22,912 nt of DNA from DASZBR01 sp035943935. Lineage in GTDB: Bacteria; Pseudomonadota; Gammaproteobacteria; DASZBR01. Positions within the stretch are counted from its first letter, which is position 1. Each line of letters begins with the position of its first letter. Below the pieces are notes generated by a model. The model searched no databases, had not been told where the DNA came from, and saw nothing but the letters and a program-made list of their open reading frames with translations. This document shows, piece by piece, positions 16,074 through 22,912 of the stretch. The stretch lies in contig DASZBR010000003.1 in the NCBI GenBank assembly GCA_035943935.1, forward strand, positions 1-22,912, read 5' to 3'. The position numbers and the translations under genes are program-made.

Positions 16074-16691
16074 CTATGAAGCCACGAATGAAGAAATACC
16101 AATACCACGCGCAGAATTCAGCGTTGAAATACGCTGAACCACCATCGTAACAACAATGTTTTGGCGAGCAGTTTGGCTAGCACTTTGATATGTAACCAAC
16201 ATAGGCATTTGTACAGTCCAGGTATAGACCCCATTCAACACCCCTTGGTCTAAAATTACAGGCGCCCCTGTTGCAACAGCAGAAACAACCAATTTCTTGT
16301 CAATAACGGCTTTTAAGTTATTTGATGAATCTAACGCATTAATAAATTGATTCCATCCGTTCGGCGTGAAAAATTCAGATGCTGACTGTAATTCCTGACG
16401 ATAATTTACGAAGGTATAGGTATAAGCCGCAATAGAAGCAGAATTAGCCCATTGCAACAAAGTTGAGGGTGGCATGTTCGGCTGATCCAGCGGGATCAAC
16501 GGAGTAATACGACCATTAATCGTAGTTGCAAAATATTGTGGCGCCGGCGGATGCTCCACAAGATAAACAAATGAAATACCTAAAAGACCATTTAAAATCA
16601 CAGAGATCAACAATGCTAACAGCACGCGACGATGGCCATCTCGCTGAAAATCATTACGATGCTTAACTATTTCAAGTGCATCATCAACCAT
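16074..16691 (-). CDS. icmL: Dot/Icm type IVB inner-membrane protein DotI/IcmL
   Basis: A 205-residue bitopic inner-membrane protein with a cytoplasmic N-terminus (1-21), one transmembrane helix (about 23-45) and a periplasmic domain with a VirB8-like fold in the family (about 52-205). Conserved pieces include QYFATTINGRITPL (52-65) and the central NYRQELQSASEFFTPNGW region. DotI forms ring complexes with DotJ in the inner membrane. The ATG at 16691 has GGAGTG upstream; the frame stays open to 16742, but that extension lies in icmM and adds an unmatched basic stretch. Length agrees with Legionella IcmL (about 212). Confidence 0.95.
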   Translation of the reverse strand: MVDDALEIVKHRNDFQRDGHRRVLLALLISVILNGLLGISFVYLVEHPPAPQYFATTINGRITPLIPLDQPNMPPSTLLQWANSASIAAYTYTFVNYRQELQSASEFFTPNGWNQFINALDSSNNLKAVIDKKLVVSAVATGAPVILDQGVLNGVYTWTVQMPMLVTYQSASQTARQNIVVTMVVQRISTLNSARGIGISSFVAS

Positions 16692-16716
16692 ACATTCACT
16701 CCGTGACGAATATTTG

Positions 16717-16965
16717 CTACTCCAACATCGCCTTCGCTGCATTGTTGGGCTGCGACATTGCTTTTAACGGCGTTAACTTACCATCACTGCCCGTTGCATA
16801 AAAATAAGGTACCGTATGCATGTGATTTATTGCCACCATCATAATTAATCCAATCCACATCAACATCATGGCAAGCATGGCAATCAAAAATACTAATTCT
16901 TTGCGATAAAGATTACGGTAAAAAAATTTTCGCGATTTCACCTGGTCAAGAAATCCTGCCGTCAT
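16717..16965 (-). CDS. icmM: Dot/Icm type IVB inner-membrane protein DotJ/IcmM
   Basis: An 82-residue protein with one transmembrane helix (about 24-46) and a short periplasmic tail ending PYFYATGSDGKLTPLKAMSQPN (in pieces, 53-74). This tail matches the start of the IcmL periplasmic domain (PQYFATTINGRITPLIPLDQPN), so IcmM looks like a truncated paralogue of IcmL, as known for DotI/DotJ. It is slightly shorter than Legionella IcmM (about 94). Located 25 nt before icmL, where the family gene normally sits. Confidence 0.9.
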   Translation of the reverse strand: MTAGFLDQVKSRKFFYRNLYRKELVFLIAMLAMMLMWIGLIMMVAINHMHTVPYFYATGSDGKLTPLKAMSQPNNAAKAMLE

Positions 16966-16983
16966 ATTAACCTTATCTCCAGA

Positions 16984-17505
16984 TCAATGAAAGACATCGA
17001 GCGGCGGTGGTAATCGGAAAAATATTTCAATGCGAGGAACTTCACACGTTGTTTGTTTAGCATTCGCTGAAATTAATCGCGTATCCAGTCCATTCCCCCA
17101 CAAATAATGCGCAATTCCTTCTGCTTGTGCGCGCGATAATGCTAAATTTCTAACAGAATTTCCACTATTATTTGGATAGCCTATCACTTGAACATTTACA
17201 GTAGGATAGGAATTAATAAAATCAATAATATCGTTTAATACTTTGGGATTACTTTTCATATTATTGGAATTGAAAGGAAAAAATCTATCTGTTGGCAACA
17301 CAAGCGTAACTTCTTCTCCCACTTGCACTACTTGAATCCCGTCGCTTCTCAATTTCGCAGCCAATTCTTGTTGACGGAGCGCATGCTGACAGGATGAAGA
17401 AGTAATACCGGTAGCATTATTCAACGATGCTGCGCATTCGCTTGTCGAACATCCCGCTAAAAAAATACTCGCGCTTAAAAAAAGATACGGCCAATATCGT
17501 CGCAT
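16984..17505 (-). CDS. icmN: Dot/Icm type IVB lipoprotein DotK/IcmN (OmpA-like)
   Basis: A 173-residue outer-membrane lipoprotein. The signal peptide ends in the lipobox LAGC with C19 as the lipidated cysteine. The domain from about 65 to 165 is OmpA-like: TDRFFPFNSNNM (72-83), VQVIGYPNNSGN (105-116) and NLALSRAQAEGIAHYL (120-135). In typical OmpA domains the second motif reads GYTD; here Thr-Asp is replaced by Pro-Asn (P111, N112) while the conserved Arg (R125) remains, so peptidoglycan binding may be altered. It is the first icm gene, starting 46 nt after pdxJ; GGAAGGA precedes the ATG. No clear terminator or promoter separates it from the housekeeping genes upstream. Confidence 0.9.
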   Translation of the reverse strand: MRRYWPYLFLSASIFLAGCSTSECAASLNNATGITSSSCQHALRQQELAAKLRSDGIQVVQVGEEVTLVLPTDRFFPFNSNNMKSNPKVLNDIIDFINSYPTVNVQVIGYPNNSGNSVRNLALSRAQAEGIAHYLWGNGLDTRLISANAKQTTCEVPRIEIFFRLPPPLDVFH

Positions 17506-17551
17506 ATCCTTCCTTCGTCAATTCCCAAAAATCAAAAAAAAGAGTGTACTT

Positions 17552-18244
17552 CTATTTTGCCGAAATGTTAACTAATCTTTTCATCTCATGCACTGCATTT
17601 TTCATTCCACTAAATAATGCTTCAGCAACTATACTGTGACCAATATTTAATTCATATATTCCAGGAATAGCAGCAATGGCATTCACGTTATCATAATTTA
17701 ATCCATGACCCGCATTAACAATTAATCCTTTTTTTTGTGCGTACGCCGCCGCGGATTTAATTTTAGGCAGATTATATTCTCCTGTATGAATTTCAATCAG
17801 CGGAGCACCTACTCGATGCGCTGCATCAATTTGTTGATTATCCGGATCAATAAATAAAGAGACCTGAATACCTGCCTGCTGCAAAGCCGCACAAATTTGT
17901 TTAATATAAGCCTCTTGTTTCAATACATCCAAACCACCTTCTGTTGTTAATTCTTGTCTTTTCTCTGGAACAATACAGCAATAGGCAGGTTTGATTCGCT
18001 GTGCAATTTTAACCATTTCATCCGTGGCAGCCATTTCGAGATTGAGTCGGGTCTTAATATTTTTTTTGAGAATTTCAACATCGTCTAACTGAATATGACG
18101 ACGGTCCTCCCGAAGATGAACCGTAATGCCATCTGCACCACCCGCTTCAGCATCAAGAGCGGCCTTTAAAATATCAGGGTAGGCGGTTCCACGCGTTTGG
18201 CGTATTGTCGCCACATGATCAATATTGACTCCCAGCAATGTCAT
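17552..18244 (-). CDS. pdxJ: pyridoxine 5'-phosphate synthase
   Basis: A 230-residue TIM-barrel enzyme that condenses 3-amino-1-hydroxyacetone 1-phosphate with deoxyxylulose 5-phosphate to make pyridoxine 5'-phosphate (DXP-dependent vitamin B6 pathway). The N-terminal GVNIDHVATIRQTRG is diagnostic. Catalytic and ligand residues seen: H43 and R45 in TVHLREDRRHI, E70 in NLEMA, H180 in VNAGHGLNYDN, and the phosphate loop IGHSIVAEA at 201-209. About ten residues shorter than E. coli PdxJ, at the C-terminus. It overlaps recO by 4 bp. In E. coli acpS follows; here icmN does. Confidence 0.96.
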   Translation of the reverse strand: MTLLGVNIDHVATIRQTRGTAYPDILKAALDAEAGGADGITVHLREDRRHIQLDDVEILKKNIKTRLNLEMAATDEMVKIAQRIKPAYCCIVPEKRQELTTEGGLDVLKQEAYIKQICAALQQAGIQVSLFIDPDNQQIDAAHRVGAPLIEIHTGEYNLPKIKSAAAYAQKKGLIVNAGHGLNYDNVNAIAAIPGIYELNIGHSIVAEALFSGMKNAVHEMKRLVNISAK

Positions 18245-18915
18245 AAAAATAACTCCCGTGTTTTTAAGGGCTTATCATTTAACAAACCAAATAGCGCCAC
18301 TCTCATCAATCGCTTAATTTCTTTTAGATGACTGTCTAATAAATTTTCATTTTCCAAGGCTAAAATACTTTCCCCTGAAAAAGAATCGTTTGATTTTACC
18401 GCTGTCTTAATCAAGCCTTGTGAAGCCTCAAAAACGTAATGACTTTCTCGCTCAATATAGTCGAACGAAAAAGCATAACCTAAAGAAACCAATAAAGCCT
18501 TTTCAAAAAAACGCAATGCTCTCTCGGGATGCGCATGTTGGGCCAGCTCTAACAATACATGTTCATACGCTTCGTATAATTCAGGATGTGGATCTTCGCG
18601 TTGTAGTAAACGTAACAACAACTCATTGGTATATAAACCACATAACAGCTGCTCACCCGAAAACAATTGTTGAGCGCACGCGGCTTCCATCTGGCACAAC
18701 GTAAAAAGTTCTGTGCGCCCTACCCATGAAATCAACAAGGGAATAAACGGTTGAAGCAATCCTGCGCGCCTGGATTTTGCCCGACGAACACCTTTAGCGA
18801 CTAAACTGATGCGGCCATGATTTTTTGAAAAACATTCGACTAATAAACTTGACTCACGATACGGACGGGTATGTAACACATAGACAGGTTGTGATTCCTC
18901 ACGATTCCATTTCAC
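18241..18915 (-). CDS. recO: DNA repair protein RecO
   Basis: A 224-residue mediator that, with RecR, loads RecA onto SSB-coated single-stranded DNA in gap repair. The N-terminal OB-fold includes YVLHTRPYRESSLLVECFSK (in pieces, 12-31) and HGRISLVAKGVRR (33-45). The rest is helical and lacks a four-cysteine zinc site, as in E. coli RecO. Recognition comes from the N-terminal motif and from the era-recO-pdxJ order. It overlaps both era and pdxJ by 4 bp. Confidence 0.92.
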   Translation of the reverse strand: MKWNREESQPVYVLHTRPYRESSLLVECFSKNHGRISLVAKGVRRAKSRRAGLLQPFIPLLISWVGRTELFTLCQMEAACAQQLFSGEQLLCGLYTNELLLRLLQREDPHPELYEAYEHVLLELAQHAHPERALRFFEKALLVSLGYAFSFDYIERESHYVFEASQGLIKTAVKSNDSFSGESILALENENLLDSHLKEIKRLMRVALFGLLNDKPLKTRELFL

Positions 18916-19823
18916 ATCAACGTCTCTCGCAATACCTGATCATTTTCAGACCACCCTTCTTTGACTTTCACCCACGTTTGCAAAAATATTTTTTGATCGA
19001 AATATTTCTCCATCGCTAAACGTGATTTCTCGCCAATTTTCTTAAGCATGTCGCCTTTCTTGCCAATCACGATACCTTTTTGACTTTCTTTTTCGACCCA
19101 GATAACCGCCTCAATGCGTAACAATCTTCCCTCACGCTTAAATGATTCAATAGACACCATCGTCGCATAAGGCATCTCGTCACCCAAGAATCTCACCAAT
19201 TTTTCGCGAATAAATTCTGCGGCAACAAAACTCTCCGGCCTATCGGTAACCTGTTCTTTATCAAAATAAAATGGGCCAATGGGTAAATGCGATTCTATTA
19301 ATTGACTAAGCCTATCTAAATTAAATTTTTTCTTGGCTGAAATAGGAATAATGACAAGATTAGAAAGTTTTTCAGCCATTTTTTCGACAAGAGGAATAAC
19401 ATCATCAGAACTCTCTAATTTATCGACTTTATTAATGACTAATATCACAGGCGTTTTACAATGACTTAATTTTTCAGCCACCCAATCATCGTTCGTATCC
19501 CAACGCGTTGCATCTAAAAGCCATAAAACACAATCGGCATCATTCAATGTAGATAAGGCTGTTTTATTCAAATGTTGGTTCATTAATTTCTTTTCGTCTA
19601 AATGCATCCCTGGGGTATCGACGAAAATCATTTGAGTATTTCCCGTCGTTTTAACACCCAAAATACGGTGACGCGTCGTTTGAGGTTTACGCGAGGTAAT
19701 ACTTAATTTTTTCCCCAAGAAACTATTTAGCAACGTCGACTTGCCAACATTAGGCCGACCAATAATAGCAATGTAACCCACTCGCGTGGTTATCGTTTCT
19801 TTTTTGCTTTGTCGAGTAGCCAT
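18912..19823 (-). CDS. era: GTPase Era, 30S ribosome assembly factor
   Basis: A 303-residue GTPase that binds the 3' end of 16S rRNA during 30S maturation. The G motifs are complete: G1 GRPNVGKS at 22-29, G2 around PQTTRHR at 47-53, G3 DTPG at 69-72 and G4 NKVD at 131-134. The C-terminal KH domain has IVIGKKGDMLKKIG at 251-264. The ATG is preceded by CAGGAG, so this start is kept even though it overlaps the end of rnc by 34 bp. Full family length. Confidence 0.97.
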   Translation of the reverse strand: MATRQSKKETITTRVGYIAIIGRPNVGKSTLLNSFLGKKLSITSRKPQTTRHRILGVKTTGNTQMIFVDTPGMHLDEKKLMNQHLNKTALSTLNDADCVLWLLDATRWDTNDDWVAEKLSHCKTPVILVINKVDKLESSDDVIPLVEKMAEKLSNLVIIPISAKKKFNLDRLSQLIESHLPIGPFYFDKEQVTDRPESFVAAEFIREKLVRFLGDEMPYATMVSIESFKREGRLLRIEAVIWVEKESQKGIVIGKKGDMLKKIGEKSRLAMEKYFDQKIFLQTWVKVKEGWSENDQVLRETLM

Positions 19824-20470
19824 GTAAAAAACTCCTGAGCAGCCATTTGTTCTGCGCCGCGTCGTGTAGAACCGCCCCCTTCTGTTCTATGTTTAAATCC
19901 CGTCACTTCACAACTCACATGGAAATGTTGAGCATGCGCATCGCCCGTCATCGAAATTAATTGATAGTCTGGAAGAGGATATTTTTTAGCTTGTAAATAC
20001 TCTTGTAATAAAGACTTTGGATCTTTGAGATTCTCCATGGCTTCTGGATTTTTTAACCGTGCATCAAACCATTTCAAAACTACTGCCTGACAGGTCGCAA
20101 TATCTGCATCGAGATAAACTGCCCCGATCAATGCTTCGAGCGCATCAGCGAGAATGGATTTTCGTCTTGCACCACCGCTTTTTAATTCACCCGATCCCAA
20201 TTTAAGATATTCACCTAAATTAAACTCTAGGGCAATTTCAGCTAATATATTTTCATTGACTAAATTAGCCCGCAATCGACTCAACTCGCCTTCGTCTGCA
20301 TTGGAGTGTTGCTGAAACAATTGTGTGGTAATAATAAAACTTAATACCGCATCACCTAAGTATTCCAGACGTTCGTTATTTTTTGGACTGGCACTACGGT
20401 GTGTGAGAGCAGTTTCGAGTAAAGAAACAGTCTGAAATTCATAGCCGATTTTTTGCATCAATTTTTTCAT
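19790..20470 (-). CDS. rnc: ribonuclease III
   Basis: A 226-residue double-stranded-RNA endonuclease (16S/23S rRNA processing and mRNA turnover), the same length as E. coli RNase III. The signature NERLEYLGDAVL contributes metal ligands E36 and D40; D109 and E112 lie in ADALEALIGAVYLD, matching E. coli E41, D45, D114 and E117 with a constant offset. The C-terminal ~70 residues (from KDPKSLLQEYLQ) form the dsRNA-binding domain with GGGSTRRGAEQMAAQ. The ATG at 20470 is chosen; a TTG three codons upstream would overlap the lepB stop. Its 3' end overlaps era. Confidence 0.96.
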   Translation of the reverse strand: MKKLMQKIGYEFQTVSLLETALTHRSASPKNNERLEYLGDAVLSFIITTQLFQQHSNADEGELSRLRANLVNENILAEIALEFNLGEYLKLGSGELKSGGARRKSILADALEALIGAVYLDADIATCQAVVLKWFDARLKNPEAMENLKDPKSLLQEYLQAKKYPLPDYQLISMTGDAHAQHFHVSCEVTGFKHRTEGGGSTRRGAEQMAAQEFFTWLLDKAKKKR

Positions 20471-20475
20471 TTTTC

Positions 20476-21252
20476 TCAAGGCGCCGTATGATTAATCAAT
20501 GTTCCTATACGATGCCAATCCACTGAATTCATTTGAGTGTTCCAACTCATCCAAATCACAAACGCTTTACCCAATAAATTTTGTTCCGGCACAAATCCCC
20601 AGCCTCGACTGTCATAACTATTATCACGATTATCACCCATCGCAAAATAACTGTTCGGCGGCACAACCACCGTCATATCTTGCGCAGGAATTTTGGGGTT
20701 AATATAAATATCATGTTTTATGCCATTAATGGTTTCCTGATATTTTTCGACAGGAATATTATGACCCGCTTCGTCAATATCAACTGCTGGGCCTAAATCT
20801 TTTTGCGGTTGTACCACACCATTAATAGATAAGACTTTATTGACATAACTAATTTTATCACCTGGCACACCTACGATGCGCTTAATCAAATCTATATTCG
20901 GATGTAATGGCCAACGAAAGATTGCAATATCACCTTCTTGCGGTTCACCTACGGCTAATATTTTAGTGTGTAACACCGGCAGTTTAAGTCCATAAGCAAA
21001 TTTGTTTGCTGCGACAAAATCGCCCGGCAATAATGTTGGCTCTAACGAACCACTGGGAATACGAAACGGCTCGACTAAAAAAGAACGGAGCAACAATACA
21101 ATTAATAATACGGGGAAAAAAGAATGCGCATATTCGGCCACTTTTGGCATTTCACCGGTTCGGTGACGCGCAAAAAATAAAACATCGACCAATGCAATAA
21201 ACCCTGTGATCAATGTGAGAACAGTCAACAATAATTCAAAATCAAAGTCCAT
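20476..21252 (-). CDS. lepB: signal peptidase I
   Basis: A 258-residue inner-membrane peptidase that removes signal peptides from exported proteins, here presumably including DotH and other secreted Icm proteins. Two N-terminal hydrophobic segments (about 5-27 and 42-58) precede the periplasmic catalytic domain. The catalytic dyad is S69 in EPFRIPSGSLEPTL and K124 in DLIKRIVGVPGD; box E GDNRDNSYDSRGWGFVP starts at 207. Met after the catalytic Ser in E. coli is Leu here. About 65 residues shorter than E. coli LepB, within the family range. Its ATG shares one base with the lepA stop (TAATG). Confidence 0.96.
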   Translation of the reverse strand: MDFDFELLLTVLTLITGFIALVDVLFFARHRTGEMPKVAEYAHSFFPVLLIVLLLRSFLVEPFRIPSGSLEPTLLPGDFVAANKFAYGLKLPVLHTKILAVGEPQEGDIAIFRWPLHPNIDLIKRIVGVPGDKISYVNKVLSINGVVQPQKDLGPAVDIDEAGHNIPVEKYQETINGIKHDIYINPKIPAQDMTVVVPPNSYFAMGDNRDNSYDSRGWGFVPEQNLLGKAFVIWMSWNTQMNSVDWHRIGTLINHTAP

Positions 21253-22912
21253 TATTTTTTCTCAACCTTTAGAACGGCTAAAAAAGCCTCTTGTGGAATT
21301 TCAACGTTACCGACTTGCTTCATACGTTTTTTTCCTTCTTTTTGTTTTTCTAATAATTTTTTCTTTCGGCTAACATCCCCTCCGTAACATTTCGCCAATA
21401 CGTTTTTGCGAAGTGCTTTTACGGTTTCGCGCGCGATGATATGCGCACCGATTGTAGCTTGGATTGCAACATCAAACATCTGCCTTGGAATCAACTCACG
21501 CAATTTATCAACCAACTGTCGGCCCCGAAATTGCGCTTGTTCTCGATGGGTAATCAATGCCAAGGCGTCCACTTTATCACCATTAATCAACACATCCAAC
21601 TTTACCAAGTCTGCCGCTTGAAACCGGACAAATTGGTAATCCAGAGACGCATATCCTCGACTGGTTGATTTTAATTTATCAAAAAAATCTAAGACAACTT
21701 CATTCATGGGCAAATCATATGACAACGCCACTTGTCGGCCGACATATAACATTTTTTTCTGGACACCACGTCGCTCAACACATAGCGTAATGACATTACC
21801 GATAAAACTTTGTGGCACTAAAATATGCGCTTCAACAATCGGCTCGCGCATTTCTGCAACGGTAGACGGATCAGGTAATTTGGACGGATTATCAACTAAT
21901 ATAACCTCCTGCTTATTATTTACTATTTCATATACAACAGTGGGGGCTGTGGTAATTAAGTTGAGTTGATATTCTCGCTCTAATCTTTCTTGTACGATTT
22001 CCATGTGCAGCAATCCCAGAAATCCGCAACGAAATCCAAATCCTAACGCATCTGACACTTCAGGTTCATAAAATAACGACGCGTCGTTTAATCTTAATTT
22101 CGCTAATGCATCGCGAAACATTTCATAATCTTCCGCGTTAACCGGAAATAATCCGGCATACACTTGCGGATGCACTTTTTTAAATCCAGGTAATGCACTT
22201 GCGGCAGGACGTGAAGGATGTGTCAGCGTATCACCCACCGGTGCGCCATTAATTTCTTTAATTCCCGCAATCACATAACCCACTTCGCCTGCGGCTAATT
22301 GTTCTTGATCTAATTTCTTGGGTGTAAATATTCCCACTTTATCGACAGGATATATTTTACCCGTCGACATGATTTGAATTTTTTCGCCGGCTTTTAATGT
22401 GCCTTGCTTAACACGAACTAAAGAAACTACACCTAAATAATTATCAAACCACGAATCAATAATTAAAGCTTGGAGAGGTGCTTCGCGATCGCCTACAGGA
22501 GGCGGAATTTTCGCAATAATATTTTCTAATAAATCATTAATGCCAATTCCCTGTTTTGCACTCACATGAATCGCTTCGTGTGCATCGATCCCAATAATAT
22601 CTTCGATATCTTGAATCACGCGATCCGGTTCGGCTGATGGCAAATCTATTTTATTTAATACAGGAACGACTTCTAATCCCTGTTCGAGAGCTGTGTAACA
22701 AACCGCAACCGTCTGAGCTTCAACGCTCTGTGCAGCATCGACAACTAACAACGCCCCTTCACAAGCATATAACGATCGGGAAACTTCATAGGAAAAATCC
22801 ACATGGCCGGGTGTATCAATAAAATTAAGCTGATAAGTCTCGCCATTTTTGGCTTTATATTTGAGCGTTACACTTTGAGCTTTAATCGTAATTCCACGCT
22901 CGCGCTCAAGAT
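21252..22912 (-). CDS. lepA: elongation factor 4 (LepA), 5' end beyond the window
   Basis: 552 codons of the ribosome-associated translational GTPase EF4, cut by the right window edge. The frame is open to the edge and starts inside the G domain at LERERGITIKAQ (switch region), so only the N-terminal ~45 residues with the P-loop are missing. Visible features are G3 DTPGH, G4 NKID, the EF-G-like domains II and III/V (LGFGFRCGFLGLLHMEI) and the LepA-specific C-terminal domain with KNVLAKCYGGDVSRKKKLLEKQKEGKKR (in pieces). No damage is seen. It leads the lepA-lepB-rnc-era-recO-pdxJ cluster. Confidence 0.97.
   Translation of the reverse strand, partial: LERERGITIKAQSVTLKYKAKNGETYQLNFIDTPGHVDFSYEVSRSLYACEGALLVVDAAQSVEAQTVAVCYTALEQGLEVVPVLNKIDLPSAEPDRVIQDIEDIIGIDAHEAIHVSAKQGIGINDLLENIIAKIPPPVGDREAPLQALIIDSWFDNYLGVVSLVRVKQGTLKAGEKIQIMSTGKIYPVDKVGIFTPKKLDQEQLAAGEVGYVIAGIKEINGAPVGDTLTHPSRPAASALPGFKKVHPQVYAGLFPVNAEDYEMFRDALAKLRLNDASLFYEPEVSDALGFGFRCGFLGLLHMEIVQERLEREYQLNLITTAPTVVYEIVNNKQEVILVDNPSKLPDPSTVAEMREPIVEAHILVPQSFIGNVITLCVERRGVQKKMLYVGRQVALSYDLPMNEVVLDFFDKLKSTSRGYASLDYQFVRFQAADLVKLDVLINGDKVDALALITHREQAQFRGRQLVDKLRELIPRQMFDVAIQATIGAHIIARETVKALRKNVLAKCYGGDVSRKKKLLEKQKEGKKRMKQVGNVEIPQEAFLAVLKVEKK

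Noticed and set aside
16052..16108. Longer icmK start at 16108
   Set aside because: The extra 19 residues lie partly in icmL and precede a clear signal peptide; the ATG at 16051 has its own ribosome-binding site.
17506..17551. Terminator or promoter between pdxJ and icmN
   Set aside because: There is a T-rich run on the minus strand but only a weak A/T hairpin before it. A TTGACG is too close to the icmN start to serve as a -35 box.

Overview
The window comes from a gammaproteobacterium of the order Legionellales, or a close host-associated relative. The evidence is a complete, correctly ordered run of Dot/Icm (type IVB secretion) genes, icmN-M-L-K-E-G-C-D-J-B, set among gammaproteobacterial housekeeping genes. 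DNA is moderately AT-rich. I cannot assign a genus from this sequence.

Layout, described along the minus strand because every gene but one lies there. (1) 22912-17552: the 3' part of lepA, then lepB, rnc, era, recO and pdxJ, the classic gammaproteobacterial translation/ribosome/repair cluster, tightly packed with start/stop overlaps. (2) 17505-7247: ten Dot/Icm genes. They encode the outer-membrane lipoprotein DotK, inner-membrane DotJ and DotI, the DotH-DotG-DotF core proteins, small membrane proteins DotE and DotP, the coupling-complex protein DotN and the ATPase DotO. IcmE/DotG carries an array of five ~50-residue repeats. (3) 7233-1392: rlmE, ftsH, glmM, trmJ, an iscA-type gene and ispB, ending in tRNA-Pro(CGG) with its 5' end directly against the ispB stop codon. 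From lepA to the tRNA no gap exceeds about 51 nt and nothing is transcribed the other way. (4) 1-1314: an accessory patch beyond the tRNA 3' end. It holds a 23-bp tandem array resembling an IS21-family terminus, one plus-strand gene for a HEPN-like protein with C-terminal zinc ribbons, and helically phased short direct repeats that look like recombinase arm sites. It reads as the edge of an island integrated at, or decayed next to, tRNA-Pro.

How the parts work together: the icm genes encode the outer-membrane/periplasmic core (DotK, DotH, DotG, DotF), inner-membrane parts (DotI, DotJ, DotE, DotP) and cytoplasmic components (DotN, DotO) of one effector-secretion machine. The other Dot/Icm parts (DotA-D, IcmO/P, IcmQ/R/S/T/V/W/X, IcmF/H) are not in the window and must lie elsewhere if the system works. 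The flanks supply ribosome maturation, membrane proteolysis, peptidoglycan precursor, B6, Fe-S and quinone functions. The usual folP between ftsH and glmM, and acpS after pdxJ, are absent from their normal places.

The best candidate for something little described is the HEPN/zinc-ribbon protein at the tRNA-linked end. The most unusual feature of a known system is the DotG repeat array.
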